From: Modicisalibacter sp049808615
GTDB lineage: Bacteria; Pseudomonadota; Gammaproteobacteria; Pseudomonadales; Halomonadaceae
Direction of reading: 5' to 3'
Assembly: GCF_049808615.1 (NCBI RefSeq)
Contig: NZ_JBNCAN010000022.1
Location: 1-64,000, forward strand
Length of the DNA: 64,000 nt
The notes below the pieces were generated by a model. It was not told the origin of the DNA. It made no database searches and saw only the letters and a list, made by a program, of their open reading frames with translations. The position numbers and the translations under genes are program-made. Below, piece by piece: positions 1 to 8,247 of this stretch. Position 1 is the first letter of the stretch. Each line of letters begins with the position of its first letter.

Positions 1-62
1 GCTTTGACTTTGAACTCAGTGCTGTACTGCTGAGTTTTCTTCCCCGTGATCATCTCCGGCAT
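1..62 (-). CDS. IS3-family transposase OrfA, N-terminal fragment cut by the window edge
   Basis: Read on the minus strand, translation from the ATG at 62 begins MPEMITGKKTQQYSTEF, a typical start of the small helix-turn-helix OrfA protein of IS3-family insertion sequences, which binds the element ends. A GGAG sequence lies about seven bases upstream of this ATG. Only about 20 codons are inside the window, so the family call rests on the N-terminus plus the element end just upstream. Whether the copy is intact cannot be seen. Confidence 0.6.
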   Translation of the reverse strand, partial: MPEMITGKKTQQYSTEFKVK

Positions 63-119
63 CGGTGTTCTCCTGTTGCGGAGTTATCGATGCGTGTCTA
101 CTAGATCGGGGGAAGTCCA
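1..119 (-). mobile_element. End of an IS3-family insertion sequence
   Basis: The minus strand from about 119 starts TGGACTTCCCCCGATC, the style of terminus seen in many IS3-family elements, and leads in about 57 bases to the OrfA start at 62. The element lies directly against the attC-like end of the neighbouring gene cassette (120-145), so it probably inserted there and cut that site. The exact terminus and any target duplication cannot be fixed from one end. Confidence 0.55.
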
Positions 120-145
120 GCATCCGGTGCATGGCCTGGTTATGC
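120..145 (-). other. Truncated attC-like recombination site of an integron cassette
   Basis: Minus strand 145-139 reads GCATAAC and overlaps the stop codon of the nucleotidyltransferase. It is the reverse complement of GTTATGC at 629-623 in front of the same gene. In integron cassettes the first bases of the cassette match the far arm of its own attC, and so are complementary to the near (R'') arm that follows the gene. That is the pattern seen here. The site then runs into the IS3-family end at about 119, so the distal half is missing. Confidence 0.5.
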
Positions 146-607
146 GCTCTCACGGATAGCACGGATATCCTCGATATCCACTGGACGTGAAAGAGCAGAT
201 TTATACTTGACCAGATCGTCCTTCAGCATAAGTGGAAGCTCAAGATCCAGCAACGGCACGGTCGCGTAGCGAGAAAAATCTATGTCGAGTGGAACCCAGG
301 TCTCGCTACCTGCATCGAAGATTTTGGGACCGTCAGCGCTACCTACCTCGACTTTGATGCCTTCATATTGGAACTGGACGTAGGTTAGGTCCCAGCCTTC
401 CTCTTGGCGGTGAGCGGCAGCTTTGGATACAAATTCCTTACCGGCCTGAACCACCAACGAGAAGTGTTCACCAGGGACGAAAAGGTCAATGTCATTTAGT
501 TCGCGCCCAGAGCCATACCCCTTTGAGGCGAGTCCTCCACAGATTAAAAAAGGGATGTTCCTTTCTCTCAGTAACCCCACAATCCATTGGGCTGCTTTAT
601 GGTGCAC
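140..607 (-). CDS. Nucleotidyltransferase-fold protein, gene-cassette cargo
   Basis: A 155-residue protein from a GTG start at 607. The start is chosen because AAGGAGG lies a few bases upstream. The motif ICGGLASKGYGSG followed by NDIDLFV fits the GG...DxD active site of small nucleotidyltransferases (the MNT/AbiEii/aminoglycoside adenylyltransferase superfamily). The substrate cannot be told; resistance, antitoxin and RNA-modifying roles all exist in this fold. The frame is open upstream through an IS5 fragment and an integrase fragment, but the strong ribosome-binding site and the cassette-type flanks show that the gene is an independent unit. It reads opposite to the integron integrase remnant at 2036, the normal cassette direction. 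Confidence 0.65.
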   Translation of the reverse strand: MHHKAAQWIVGLLRERNIPFLICGGLASKGYGSGRELNDIDLFVPGEHFSLVVQAGKEFVSKAAAHRQEEGWDLTYVQFQYEGIKVEVGSADGPKIFDAGSETWVPLDIDFSRYATVPLLDLELPLMLKDDLVKYKSALSRPVDIEDIRAIRESA

Positions 608-622
608 GCCTCCTCCTTTTGC

Positions 623-682
623 GCATAACTGTTCAGCATTTCTTCGCCGTGCGGAGCATGGCGTATAAATGTCTGTTGGACT
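623..682 (-). other. attC-like palindrome in front of the cassette gene
   Basis: On the plus strand GCATAAC (623-629) is followed by an imperfect palindrome centred near 655: GCCGTGC and GCATGGC pair around a GGA loop, and pairing continues with mismatches through the AAATG/CATTT arms. A long imperfect hairpin with unpaired bases ending in a GTTATGC core on the minus strand is the architecture of an attC site. The outer end at about 680 runs into the IS5-family remnant, so this site is also probably truncated. Confidence 0.4.
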
Positions 683-1078
683 AAGAATTTGTCCGTAAAT
701 AATATTCACCTTAAGCGGTACCTTCCGAAAGGCGATAATGGCCGCCGACAACTGGTTAAGGGCTCGAAAGCTGCGCTCCAGCTTTTCGTAACGCACCAGG
801 AGCTTGCGAAATCGGTTGAACCAGCTGTGAGCGACTTCGACGATCCAGTGCCGGGCTCGTTTACCAGGGCACTGCTTGAGCTGTTGCGCTTCATCATGCC
901 GTCCCTGGACATGCGGGATGTACCCATGATCCAGAATTGCCGTCATGGCTGCCTTTCCTCGGTAGCCGGCATCGGCACACAGATGTTTGGAACGGCGAAC
1001 AGGCGGGTTGGGGCGTTTGACCTGAATCGCTTCGAGCACGGCCTCGATCTGGGTAACATCATGCCGGTTCGCGCCGGC
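683..1078 (-). mobile_element. IS5-family transposase remnant (C-terminal part)
   Basis: In the minus-strand frame the segment translates from about GANRHDVTQIEAV through CADAGYRGK and ending near FRKVPLKVNIIYG. CADAGYRG holds the second catalytic Asp of IS5-type DDE transposases, and the following WIVE...SWFNRFRKLL stretch carries the catalytic Glu. The first Asp and the whole N-terminal half are absent, so it is inactive. Its left part is replaced at about 1078 by an in-frame integrase fragment. A CTAA at 681-684 could be an IS5-type target sequence beside the terminus, but this is weak. Confidence 0.7.
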
Positions 1079-1726
1079 CCCCGCCTGGCGCTTGGCCTGG
1101 GTAAAGGCCCCCTGCGGCGCGCTCGGGTGCAGCGCGCGGTCCGGGAACAGGGCGCTCGGAAACAGCCATGTCGGCGGCCGATAGGCACGCCAATAATCAC
1201 GCAAGTGATCGAGTAGTGTCGCCGGCAACAGGACCATGCGATCCTTCGCCCCTTTGCCCTGCGCGACACGGAGCTGACCGCGCTGGCCGTCGATATCACT
1301 GACCCGCAGGTGGCAGACCTCGCTCACGCGCAGTCCGCAGCCGTAGCACAGTTCGAGCATCACGCGATGCTTGGGGTTTCGGCACGCGGCCAGGATCCGC
1401 CGGACCTCGTCGCGAGTCAGCAGTTCCGGAATCCGTTGCGGTGTCTTCGGCACCACGGGGGATACCTCAACCGACGGCCAGTGCAACACCTGCAGGTACA
1501 GGAAACGCACGCCGTGCAGATAGACGCGGCAGCTGGCAGCGGACAAGCCGCGCTCCTGGACCAGATGATTGAAGAAGCGTTGCAGGTCATCGGTGCTCAA
1601 GGTGTCTGGCGGCCGGTGGAAATAGCGCGCCAGGTCCGTGATCACCCTCAGGTAGGTGGTGTGGGTGCGTTGCGCGAAGCCACGTTGACGCATGGCCTCG
1701 ATCATTGTCTGTCGTAAGGCAGTCAT
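1078..1726 (-). pseudogene. Truncated tyrosine recombinase (IS91-associated type), N-terminal two thirds
   Basis: From ATG 1726, with AGGAGT about eight bases upstream, the frame encodes a tyrosine recombinase: an N-terminal SAM-like core-binding domain (MTALRQTMIEAM... to about residue 90), then the start of the catalytic domain with the first Arg in YGCGLRVSEVCHL and the KGAKDR beta-hairpin Lys. It stops matching around FTQAKRQAG, before the His-x-x-Arg and Tyr boxes, where IS5-family sequence continues in the same frame. Without those boxes it cannot be a working recombinase. The closest type is the integrase that accompanies IS91-like elements. Confidence 0.75.
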
Positions 1727-1739
1727 CGTCGTCACTCCT

Positions 1740-1767
1740 GTTCGTTGACCCAGGTGGGTCAACGAAC
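1740..1767. repeat. Perfect 12-bp inverted repeat in front of the integrase fragment
   Basis: GTTCGTTGACCC and GGGTCAACGAAC flank a four-base AGGT loop directly upstream of the integrase ribosome-binding site. It could form a strong hairpin. It may be an operator for the recombinase or part of a terminus of the element it came from; the sequence does not decide between these. Confidence 0.7.
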
Positions 1768-1825
1768 AGTGTGGTGCGATGAGGCGAAAGACGTGATTCG
1801 ACGACAGCTACCGCGGAGCGGTTTA

Positions 1826-1832
1826 GTTCAAC
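1826..1832 (-). other. Possible attI core (GTTGAAC) of the decayed integron
   Basis: Between the integron-integrase start (2036) and the integrase fragment, the minus strand contains GTTGAAC, which fits the GTTRRRY recombination core. Position and orientation (integrase 5' side, cassette direction on the minus strand) are as expected for attI. A seven-base degenerate motif can occur by chance, and no second core was found at the proper spacing. Confidence 0.25.
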
Positions 1833-2035
1833 AGGTATTAGACGGAACGCTCTGACATTGAATGAACGCGCTGGCATGTCCAATAATGTTATCTAGCACG
1901 TATTTCTTCACCTAAGCCATTGATATCAAAAATTACTAAGAATAGCTCGGCAGCCTATGCAGAATGCGCGCGCTTGCGCGTTTTGCCCGGACCAATAATA
2001 CAGTATGCATATCCATACATTGTGAGAAGCGCCAT

Positions 2036-2682
2036 ATGGATACGCACAGCAGACCGCCGAAGCTGATGGATCGGGTAAAGGCCACCATGCGAGTGAAACG
2101 CTACAGCCCACGTACCGAGAAAACCTACTGTTACTGGATACGCTTCTTCATCCGCTTCCACGGCATGCGGCATCCCGCCAGCATGGGAGCTCCCGAGGTA
2201 AAGGCTTTCCTGGAACATCTTGCAGTGGAGCGCCGTGTGGCGGCGGCCACACAAAATCAGGCCCTGAACGCCCTCGTTTTCCTCTACCGCCACATCCTCG
2301 AACAGCCCTTGGGAGATATCGGTGAGTTTTCGCGCGCCAAACGCCCGCGCCGGCTACCGGTGGTGCTTTCCCACGAGGAAGTGACGCGCGTACTATGCCA
2401 TCTATCAGGCCCCATGTATTTGATGAGTGCGCTAATGTACGGCTCGGGGTTGCGACTCCTTGAAACGTGTCGTCTGCGAGTCCGGGATATCGACTTCGAA
2501 CGCCAGGTTATTACGGTGAGAGCGGGCAAAGGCGATAAGGACCGCACTACCTTGCTCCCGACCAGCTGTATCTCCTACTTACAGCAGCAGATTTCCTCTG
2601 CTAAAAGAGCCTAGAAACCACCCAGATCTATACGCATGTGCTGGGCAAGGGCTTTGCCGGCGTGCGCAGCCCCCTCGGGTAA
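2036..2682 (+). pseudogene. intI: Integron integrase IntI, broken by internal deletion and frameshift
   Basis: The frame from ATG 2036 to the stop at 2614 encodes the N-terminal part of an IntI-family tyrosine recombinase. It includes YSPRTEKTYCYWIRFFIRFHG, the core-binding domain, and MYGSGLRLLETCRLRVRDIDF around the first catalytic Arg position, followed by GKGDKDR. The middle, including the HxxR box and the IntI-specific insert, is missing. At 2614-2682, in a shifted frame, the C-terminal tail reads TTQIYTHVLGKGFAGVRSPL, which contains the nucleophilic Tyr and the usual IntI ending. So about 80 or more codons were deleted. The gene points away from the cassette at 140-607, the normal integron arrangement. 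Confidence 0.85.
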
Positions 2683-2845
2683 CGGAATCGGGATGTCGGT
2701 GCCGGGCACGCTACCGCCCCTATCTGCCCGTGCATGATAGTGATTTCCAACGCTTCAGAGTCCAAGCTGCTCTATTGCATGAGGATGCACTTGCCGCGTA
2801 ATGCAGTAGGCCGCTATTTTCCACTTTTATGGATTTGCACCCCAT

Positions 2846-3844
2846 TCACCCCATCAAACGCCCCAGCGCAAAGTTGGCGATCGCCGTGTCCTGCACGCCG
2901 GTGCCGGTCAGGTCACAGACCGTGATGCTGGCATCCGAGAGGCGCAGGCGCTGGCCTTCAGCGATAATTCTTCCCAATTCATAAACCTTGAACGGTGGCT
3001 TTCCATCGGCGCCGAAGTCCGCCGGGCCGCTCGATGCTCTCGAATCCGAACGCGCGCGCCGGGAAAAGATCTTGAGTTCGCCGTTGGTTTCGCTCTGGGC
3101 ACGAGTATCGCAGACGAAGGCATCGGCGCGAGTCATCAGCGATTCATCCAGCTCGCGTTTGTCGGGGCTGTCCGAACCCATGGCGGTGACATGCGCCCCT
3201 TCCGGTACGTCCTGGGCGGTAAGAATGGGAGTTCGTGCGGGGGTGGTAGTAACGATGATGTCGGCCTGGGCACAAGCGGCCTTGACGCTGTCATGTACGT
3301 TGACCTCAAGACCTAGGGTACGCATGCGCTCGGCGTAGGCCTCAGCGGAGTCGCGCTTGCGCGCCCAGACATCGACGGTGTCGATATCGCGCACCAGTTG
3401 CAGCGCCCTCACCTGCAATTCAGCCTGTTCGCCGGCGCCAAGAACCGCTACTCGGCGGCTGTTTTCCCGGGACAGATGCTTGGCAGCGATGGCGCCGGCC
3501 AGGGCGGTGCGTATCGCAGTGAGATAGCCTTCATCGAAAAGCACCGCATCCACCAGCCCGGTCTTGGCGGAGAACACCATCATCAAGCCATTCAAACTCG
3601 GCAAGCCGAGCTTGGGATTGTCGAAGAAACCAGGGCTGACCTTGATGGCAAAACGCTCGAAGCCGCGAATGTGCGCGGTCTTCACATCGACCTCGCCATT
3701 GGACTCCTCGATGGCCATCGACAGGATGGGCGGCTGGACCACGTCACCGCGGCCCAGCGCCCGAAACCCCTCCTCTATTGCCGCCAAAGCGTCACGGTCA
3801 AGTGTGACAGCACTGCTGATGGCATCGCGATTGAAAAGCTGCAT
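2846..3844 (-). CDS. eutC: EutC, ornithine cyclodeaminase/mu-crystallin-type ectoine-utilisation protein
   Basis: A 332-residue protein of the ornithine cyclodeaminase/mu-crystallin superfamily: an N-terminal substrate domain with KVSPGFFDNP and GLPSLNGLM, and an NAD-binding Rossmann segment VLGAGEQAELQ near residue 140. In ectoine-degrading bacteria EutC is encoded with EutB and is proposed to help turn 5-hydroxyectoine into ectoine. The exact reaction is less certain than for the Doe enzymes. CAGGAG lies about nine bases before the ATG. It follows nhaD by 44 bases on the same strand, so the two are probably cotranscribed. Context (eutB, doeA-D nearby) supports EutC over a true ornithine cyclodeaminase. 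Confidence 0.8.
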   Translation of the reverse strand: MQLFNRDAISSAVTLDRDALAAIEEGFRALGRGDVVQPPILSMAIEESNGEVDVKTAHIRGFERFAIKVSPGFFDNPKLGLPSLNGLMMVFSAKTGLVDAVLFDEGYLTAIRTALAGAIAAKHLSRENSRRVAVLGAGEQAELQVRALQLVRDIDTVDVWARKRDSAEAYAERMRTLGLEVNVHDSVKAACAQADIIVTTTPARTPILTAQDVPEGAHVTAMGSDSPDKRELDESLMTRADAFVCDTRAQSETNGELKIFSRRARSDSRASSGPADFGADGKPPFKVYELGRIIAEGQRLRLSDASITVCDLTGTGVQDTAIANFALGRLMG

Positions 3845-3888
3845 GAAGAAGACTCCTGATCATGTCGATGTCTCTCCATTGTCGCCAA

Positions 3889-5361
3889 TCAACCGCTGAT
3901 CGCAAAACTCCCCGCATTCAGCCACAAATGCGTCAGGATGCTGGCAACGTAGCCCAGGAAGATGGCCGGCGCCCATTTCAAATGTCCCATGAAGGTATAG
4001 GAGCCCCGAGCATGCCCCATCAATGCCACGCCCGCGGCGGAACCGATGGAGAGCAGGCTACCACCGACCCCGGCGGTCAGAGTGATGAGCAACCAATGAC
4101 CATGAGACATGTCTGGCTGCATGGTGAGTACGGCGAACATCACCGGGATGTTATCGACCACCGCCGAAGCGAGCCCTAGAAAGACGTTGGCCCAGGTGGC
4201 ATTCCATTCGGTATAGAGTAGCTCCGAAAGCATCGATAGATAGCCTAGAAAACCCAGGCCACCCACACACATGACCACGCCGTAGAAAAACAGCAAGGTG
4301 TCCCATTCGGCGCGCGCGACACGGCTGAACACATCGAAAGGCACGACGCTACCCAGCCGCTCAAGCCGCTCCTGATCGCCCCGCCGCGAATAACGCTCCC
4401 GCTTGCGCTCCAGGGAGCGCGGCAGACTCTGGCGCAGGTAGTAACCGAAGAACTGTAGATAACCGAGCCCGGTCATCATGCCCAATACCGGCGGCAGCCC
4501 CAGAAATGTATGACACGCCACCGCGGAAGCGATGGTCAGCAGGAACAAGGCAATGATACGTTTCCAGCCACGCTTGAGATCGACAACGTCATCCTGTGCT
4601 TGTGGCCGACGTTTTTTCACGAACAGGTTCATGATGATTGCCGGTACCAGAAAGTTGACCAGCGAGGGCACCAACAGCTCGAAGAACTCGTAAAATTTGA
4701 TCAGGTCGGCCTGCCAGACCATCAGGGTGGTGATATCACCAAATGGGCTGAAGGCGCCCCCAGCGTTGGCGGCGACCACGATGTTGACACAACACAGATT
4801 GATGAAGGCTCGATCGCCCTCGGCGACCTTGATCACGACGGTGCACATCAAAAGCGCAGTAGTCAGATTGTCCGCCACCGGGGAAATGACAAAGGCCAGT
4901 ATGCCGGTCAACCAGAACAGGCTGCGATAGCTGAACCCCCGATCCACCATCCAGGCGCGCAAGGCGTCGAATGTCCTCCGCTCATCCATGGCATTGATGT
5001 AGGTCATCGCCACCAGCAGGAACAACATCAGCTCGGCAAATTCCAGGAAGGTCTCGCCGAAAGCCTCTTCAGCGGCATGCGGCATGCCTGCCTGAACGTA
5101 CACCCAACCGATCAGCGCCCAGATGATCCCCGCCGCCACCAGCACCGGCTTGGACTTGCGCATGTGGATCTTTTCTTCAAGCATCACCAGGGTGTAAGCC
5201 AAGACGAACACTACCAAGGCTATCATACCCACCATCGAGCCGGTCATATCCAGCTCGCCGCTGACTGCTAGCGCGGCGGGAGAAACCAGCCATAAGGTAA
5301 GTAACGACAACAACCAGAGAAGAGAGCGAGAGCGGGCAGGCACAAATAAGCAACGAGTCAT
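3889..5361 (-). CDS. nhaD: NhaD-type Na+/H+ antiporter
   Basis: A polytopic inner-membrane protein of about 490 residues with a cleavable-looking hydrophobic N-terminus (RSLLWLLSLLTLWLVSPAALA) and about a dozen membrane segments. Family landmarks include SPVADNLTTALL and GGAFSPFGDITTLMVWQ, the Asn- and Asp-containing helices conserved in NhaD/ion-transporter proteins. NhaD exchanges cytoplasmic Na+ for H+ and is common in halophiles and alkaliphiles. The ATG at 5361 is used; a GTG two codons upstream is possible, and no clear ribosome-binding site favours either. It sits between eutB and eutC, suggesting that salt stress and compatible-solute breakdown are handled together. Confidence 0.88.
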   Translation of the reverse strand: MTRCLFVPARSRSLLWLLSLLTLWLVSPAALAVSGELDMTGSMVGMIALVVFVLAYTLVMLEEKIHMRKSKPVLVAAGIIWALIGWVYVQAGMPHAAEEAFGETFLEFAELMLFLLVAMTYINAMDERRTFDALRAWMVDRGFSYRSLFWLTGILAFVISPVADNLTTALLMCTVVIKVAEGDRAFINLCCVNIVVAANAGGAFSPFGDITTLMVWQADLIKFYEFFELLVPSLVNFLVPAIIMNLFVKKRRPQAQDDVVDLKRGWKRIIALFLLTIASAVACHTFLGLPPVLGMMTGLGYLQFFGYYLRQSLPRSLERKRERYSRRGDQERLERLGSVVPFDVFSRVARAEWDTLLFFYGVVMCVGGLGFLGYLSMLSELLYTEWNATWANVFLGLASAVVDNIPVMFAVLTMQPDMSHGHWLLITLTAGVGGSLLSIGSAAGVALMGHARGSYTFMGHLKWAPAIFLGYVASILTHLWLNAGSFAISG

Positions 5362-5531
5362 GGGCACATTCTTACGCCAAGGAGAAGGAAGACGCTATCT
5401 TGCCCAAGATACTAACAAGCTGAAATACCATGAAAGTTGATGATGATCACTCTTTTCCTACTTTTGTTCATCGTCGTTCAACAAAATTGACACGCCCTCG
5501 GCAACGCTCATGGCCACCGAAGGCATACGAA

Positions 5532-6536
5532 TCAAGCAGTTCCAGCCAAGGTGCGCGCTCTGTCGAAGGTCTCGAGCGATACACCATTGCCCGACACGAT
5601 CAGCGCCACCTTCTGGCCCTGCACGTTCACTCCGTGCTCCTCGATGGCTGCAAGACCGATAGCGGCGGCACCTTCAACCAGCATCTTCTCGTGCTCCAGC
5701 ATGTCGATCATGGCCCGAGCGATGGCCGGCTCGGAGACCTGATAGTGATTGTCCATTACCTCGGAGACAAGATCGAAGGTATAGCGATTGCTCAGACCAA
5801 TGCCGCCGTTGAGGGAATCTGCCAGACTGTCGCTTTCCTCGACATCGACCGGGCGCCCCGCTTCGAGGCTTTCCCACATTGCCGCTCCCTGAGATAAGCT
5901 CACACCGGTCACCCAGGTATTGGGGCGGATCGCCTTAAGCGCTGCTCCGATACCCCCCAACAGACCACCCCCCGAGAGTCCGACGATCACCCGGTCGAGA
6001 TAGGGTTGATCTTCCAACAGCTCCAGGCCGATGGTGCCTTGACCGCTAGCGATCAACGGATCATCGAAGGGCGGAATCAGCGTCATGCCCTGCTCCTCGA
6101 CCAGTCGTGCGACTTCCTCGAAGGCATCATCCTGACTTTGGCCAACACGCTTCACCTCGGCCCCCAGTGCTTCGATGGCGTGCACCTTGTTGTCTGGCAC
6201 CCGTTCCGACAAACAGATCACCGCCGGCACTCCCAGGCGCGCCGCGGCAAACGCCACCGCCCGGCCGTGATTGCCGGTGGAAGCGGTCGTCACACCCCGG
6301 CTAAGTGAATCCTTGCCATGCTTTTCGATCAAGGCGGCGATCATGTTGGTCGCACCGCGCAGCTTGAAGGCGCCGGTCGGCTGGCAGTTTTCCAGTTTTA
6401 GGAATATCTCGGCATCGAAACGCCGGGATAACTCCATGGAGCGAATCAAGGGCGTGCGAACTACCTGCCCGGCGATCCGCGCACGGGCCTGATAGATCGC
6501 CTCCAGGGTAACGTGATGATGACCGGAATCGGGCAT
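5532..6536 (-). CDS. eutB: EutB, threonine-dehydratase-like PLP enzyme of (hydroxy)ectoine utilisation
   Basis: A 334-residue fold-type II PLP enzyme. The cofactor Lys is in TGAFKLRG (residue 58), the substrate loop is STGNHGRAVA, and the phosphate-binding loop is LSGGGLLGG. These match threonine/serine dehydratases. The ATG at 6536 is preferred over an upstream TTG because AAGGAG lies six bases before it. Neighbours doeC, doeD and eutC mark it as EutB, which is proposed to act with EutC on 5-hydroxyectoine, possibly by eliminating the hydroxyl group. A terminator separates it from doeD, so it probably has its own promoter. Confidence 0.82.
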   Translation of the reverse strand: MPDSGHHHVTLEAIYQARARIAGQVVRTPLIRSMELSRRFDAEIFLKLENCQPTGAFKLRGATNMIAALIEKHGKDSLSRGVTTASTGNHGRAVAFAAARLGVPAVICLSERVPDNKVHAIEALGAEVKRVGQSQDDAFEEVARLVEEQGMTLIPPFDDPLIASGQGTIGLELLEDQPYLDRVIVGLSGGGLLGGIGAALKAIRPNTWVTGVSLSQGAAMWESLEAGRPVDVEESDSLADSLNGGIGLSNRYTFDLVSEVMDNHYQVSEPAIARAMIDMLEHEKMLVEGAAAIGLAAIEEHGVNVQGQKVALIVSGNGVSLETFDRARTLAGTA

Positions 6537-6593
6537 GAGCAACTCCTTTTCTTATAGGCGCTATGTTACTGCCATAGTAGCGTCGGAAACGGT

Positions 6594-6628
6594 AAAAAAG
6601 CCAAGCCCTCTTGAGGACTTGGCTTTCG
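6594..6628 (-). terminator. Rho-independent terminator after doeD
   Basis: On the minus strand, AAGCCAAG and CTTGGCTT pair, with an inner CCTC/GAGG stem, followed by six T residues. It lies 35 to 69 bases beyond the doeD stop and before eutB, so it should end the doeC-doeD transcript. Confidence 0.85.
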
Positions 6629-6662
6629 AAAGCCTGACTTTTAATCGCTGAAAGAATGTCGC

Positions 6663-8066
6663 TTATTTCAGATCGCCGGAACGGGTTAGCTCGTCGGTGA
6701 CCTTGTCCACGGCGCGCTTGGCCCGGATGATGATCTCATCGACCTCGGTACGGCTGACCACGAGCGGCGGCGCGAAACCAAGGATGTCGCCATGCGGCAT
6801 GGCCCGGGCGACGAGGTTTTCCTCCATTGCCGCGGCACTGATGCGCGGGCCAACCTTGAGATTCGGAGCGAAGTGCTCGCGGGTCGCCTTGCCGGGAGAG
6901 AATTCCAGCGCCGCGAGCAGACCGACGCCGCGCACGTTGCCCACCAATGGATGATCGGCAAACGTTTTCTGCATCTGCTGCTGCAGATAAGCACCGGTCT
7001 CGGCGGCGTTCTGGGTCAAGCCTTCACGCTCGATGATGGCGAGGTTGGCAAGCCCCGCAGCGACGCCCAGCGGGTGGCCGGAATAGGTCCAGCCATGGCC
7101 GATCGGGCCGTATTCGCCGGTGCCTTGCTCGAGTACCTGCCACACCTTGTCGCCGACGATTACGCCGGACAGCGGCTGGTAGGCACTGGTCAGGCCTTTG
7201 GCCACGGTGATCAGGTCCGGCTTCATGCCGTAGAAATGCGAGCCGAAATCGGTACCGATGCGTCCGAAGCCGGTCACCACTTCATCGGCGATCAGCAGCA
7301 CGTCGTACTTGGCCAGCACCTTCTGAATCTCTTCCCAGTAACCCTCCGGCGGCGGCACGATACCGCCGGTCCCGAGTACCGGCTCGCCGATGAAGGCGGC
7401 GACGGTGTCCGGCCCCTCATGGAGGATCATCTCCTCGAGCTTCGCCGCGCAGTCCTTGGCAAACTCGCGTTCGCTCATATTGGCCTGGGCATCGCTGCGC
7501 CGATAATAGTACGGCGCCTCGGTGTGGCGAATGGTCTCGATGGGCAGATCGAAATGATTATGAAAGGTCGGCAGCCCGGTCAGCGAACCGGAGGCGATGC
7601 CGGAGCCGTGATAGCCGCGGCTACGTGAAATGACCTTCTTCTTCTGCGGGCGGCCGAGCACATTGTTGTAGTAACGCACGATCTTGAGCTGAGTCTCGTT
7701 GGCATCACTGCCGGACATGCCGTAGTAGACCTTGGACATGTTCATGCCGGCGAGCTTGAGGATCTTTTCGGAGAGCTCGATCAGCGGCTCGTTGGAGTGG
7801 CCCACATAAGTGTGATAGTAGGACAGCTCCAGGGCCTGCTTGTAGATCGCCTCGGCCATTTCGGTACGGCCATAGCCGATGTTCACGCAGTACAGGCCGG
7901 CAAAGCCGTCGATCATCTCGCGGCCATCCTTGTCGACGATGTTGATCCCCCTGCCGCCGGTAATGACACGGCCCGGCGCATCGCCGTGAGCAAAATCGCG
8001 CAGATGAGTGGACGCATGGAACGTCACCTTGCGATCGCGATCGATCAGATCCTGATGGCTACTCAT
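6663..8066 (-). CDS. doeD: DoeD, L-2,4-diaminobutyrate transaminase
   Basis: A 467-residue class III PLP aminotransferase. The internal-aldimine Lys is in VAKGLTSAYQPLSG (residue 290), preceded by LIADEVVTGFGRIG with the cofactor-binding Asp, and YHGSGIASG supplies phosphate contacts. DoeD moves the amino group of L-2,4-diaminobutyrate, made by DoeB, to give aspartate semialdehyde. The start at 8066 has GGGAGA six bases upstream. The class is shared with omega-amino acid:pyruvate aminotransferases; the placement next to doeC and close to doeA/B is what fixes the role. Confidence 0.85.
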   Translation of the reverse strand: MSSHQDLIDRDRKVTFHASTHLRDFAHGDAPGRVITGGRGINIVDKDGREMIDGFAGLYCVNIGYGRTEMAEAIYKQALELSYYHTYVGHSNEPLIELSEKILKLAGMNMSKVYYGMSGSDANETQLKIVRYYNNVLGRPQKKKVISRSRGYHGSGIASGSLTGLPTFHNHFDLPIETIRHTEAPYYYRRSDAQANMSEREFAKDCAAKLEEMILHEGPDTVAAFIGEPVLGTGGIVPPPEGYWEEIQKVLAKYDVLLIADEVVTGFGRIGTDFGSHFYGMKPDLITVAKGLTSAYQPLSGVIVGDKVWQVLEQGTGEYGPIGHGWTYSGHPLGVAAGLANLAIIEREGLTQNAAETGAYLQQQMQKTFADHPLVGNVRGVGLLAALEFSPGKATREHFAPNLKVGPRISAAAMEENLVARAMPHGDILGFAPPLVVSRTEVDEIIIRAKRAVDKVTDELTRSGDLK

Positions 8067-8128
8067 CAACTTCTCCCGAATAATCTTTTTAACTAATCAG
8101 TTATGAAAAACAATATTCTCTGACATGA

Positions 8129-8247
8129 AGAGCTCTGCGAGCGAAGACTAGACCAGGCGGACTTTGACTAGAGCAGCGGAGTTTACTGTTGTAAATGAGC
8201 ATGCTCGAGTCAAAGTCCAACGCCGTATAGTCGAGCGCAGCTAGCTC
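8129..8247. repeat. Long imperfect intergenic palindrome between doeC and doeD
   Basis: The core is GGACTTTGACTAGAGCA and TGCTCGAGTCAAAGTCC, 16 of 17 pairs, with a nested TTTAC/GTAAA stem in the loop. Weaker pairing extends outward (GAGCTCTGCGAGCG against CGCAGCTAGCTC) to about 8129 and 8247. The right edge overlaps the last codons of doeC. It has the look of a dispersed palindromic repeat and may also fold in the doeC-doeD transcript. No second copy was seen in this window. Confidence 0.6.

Noticed and set aside
1930..2035. LexA box in front of the integron integrase
   Set aside because: No CTGT-N8-ACAG sequence was found by eye in this stretch.
1..2700. A tRNA or attachment site marking a genomic island boundary
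   Set aside because: No tRNA-like sequence or flanking direct repeat could be recognised; the region looks like layered IS and integron decay.
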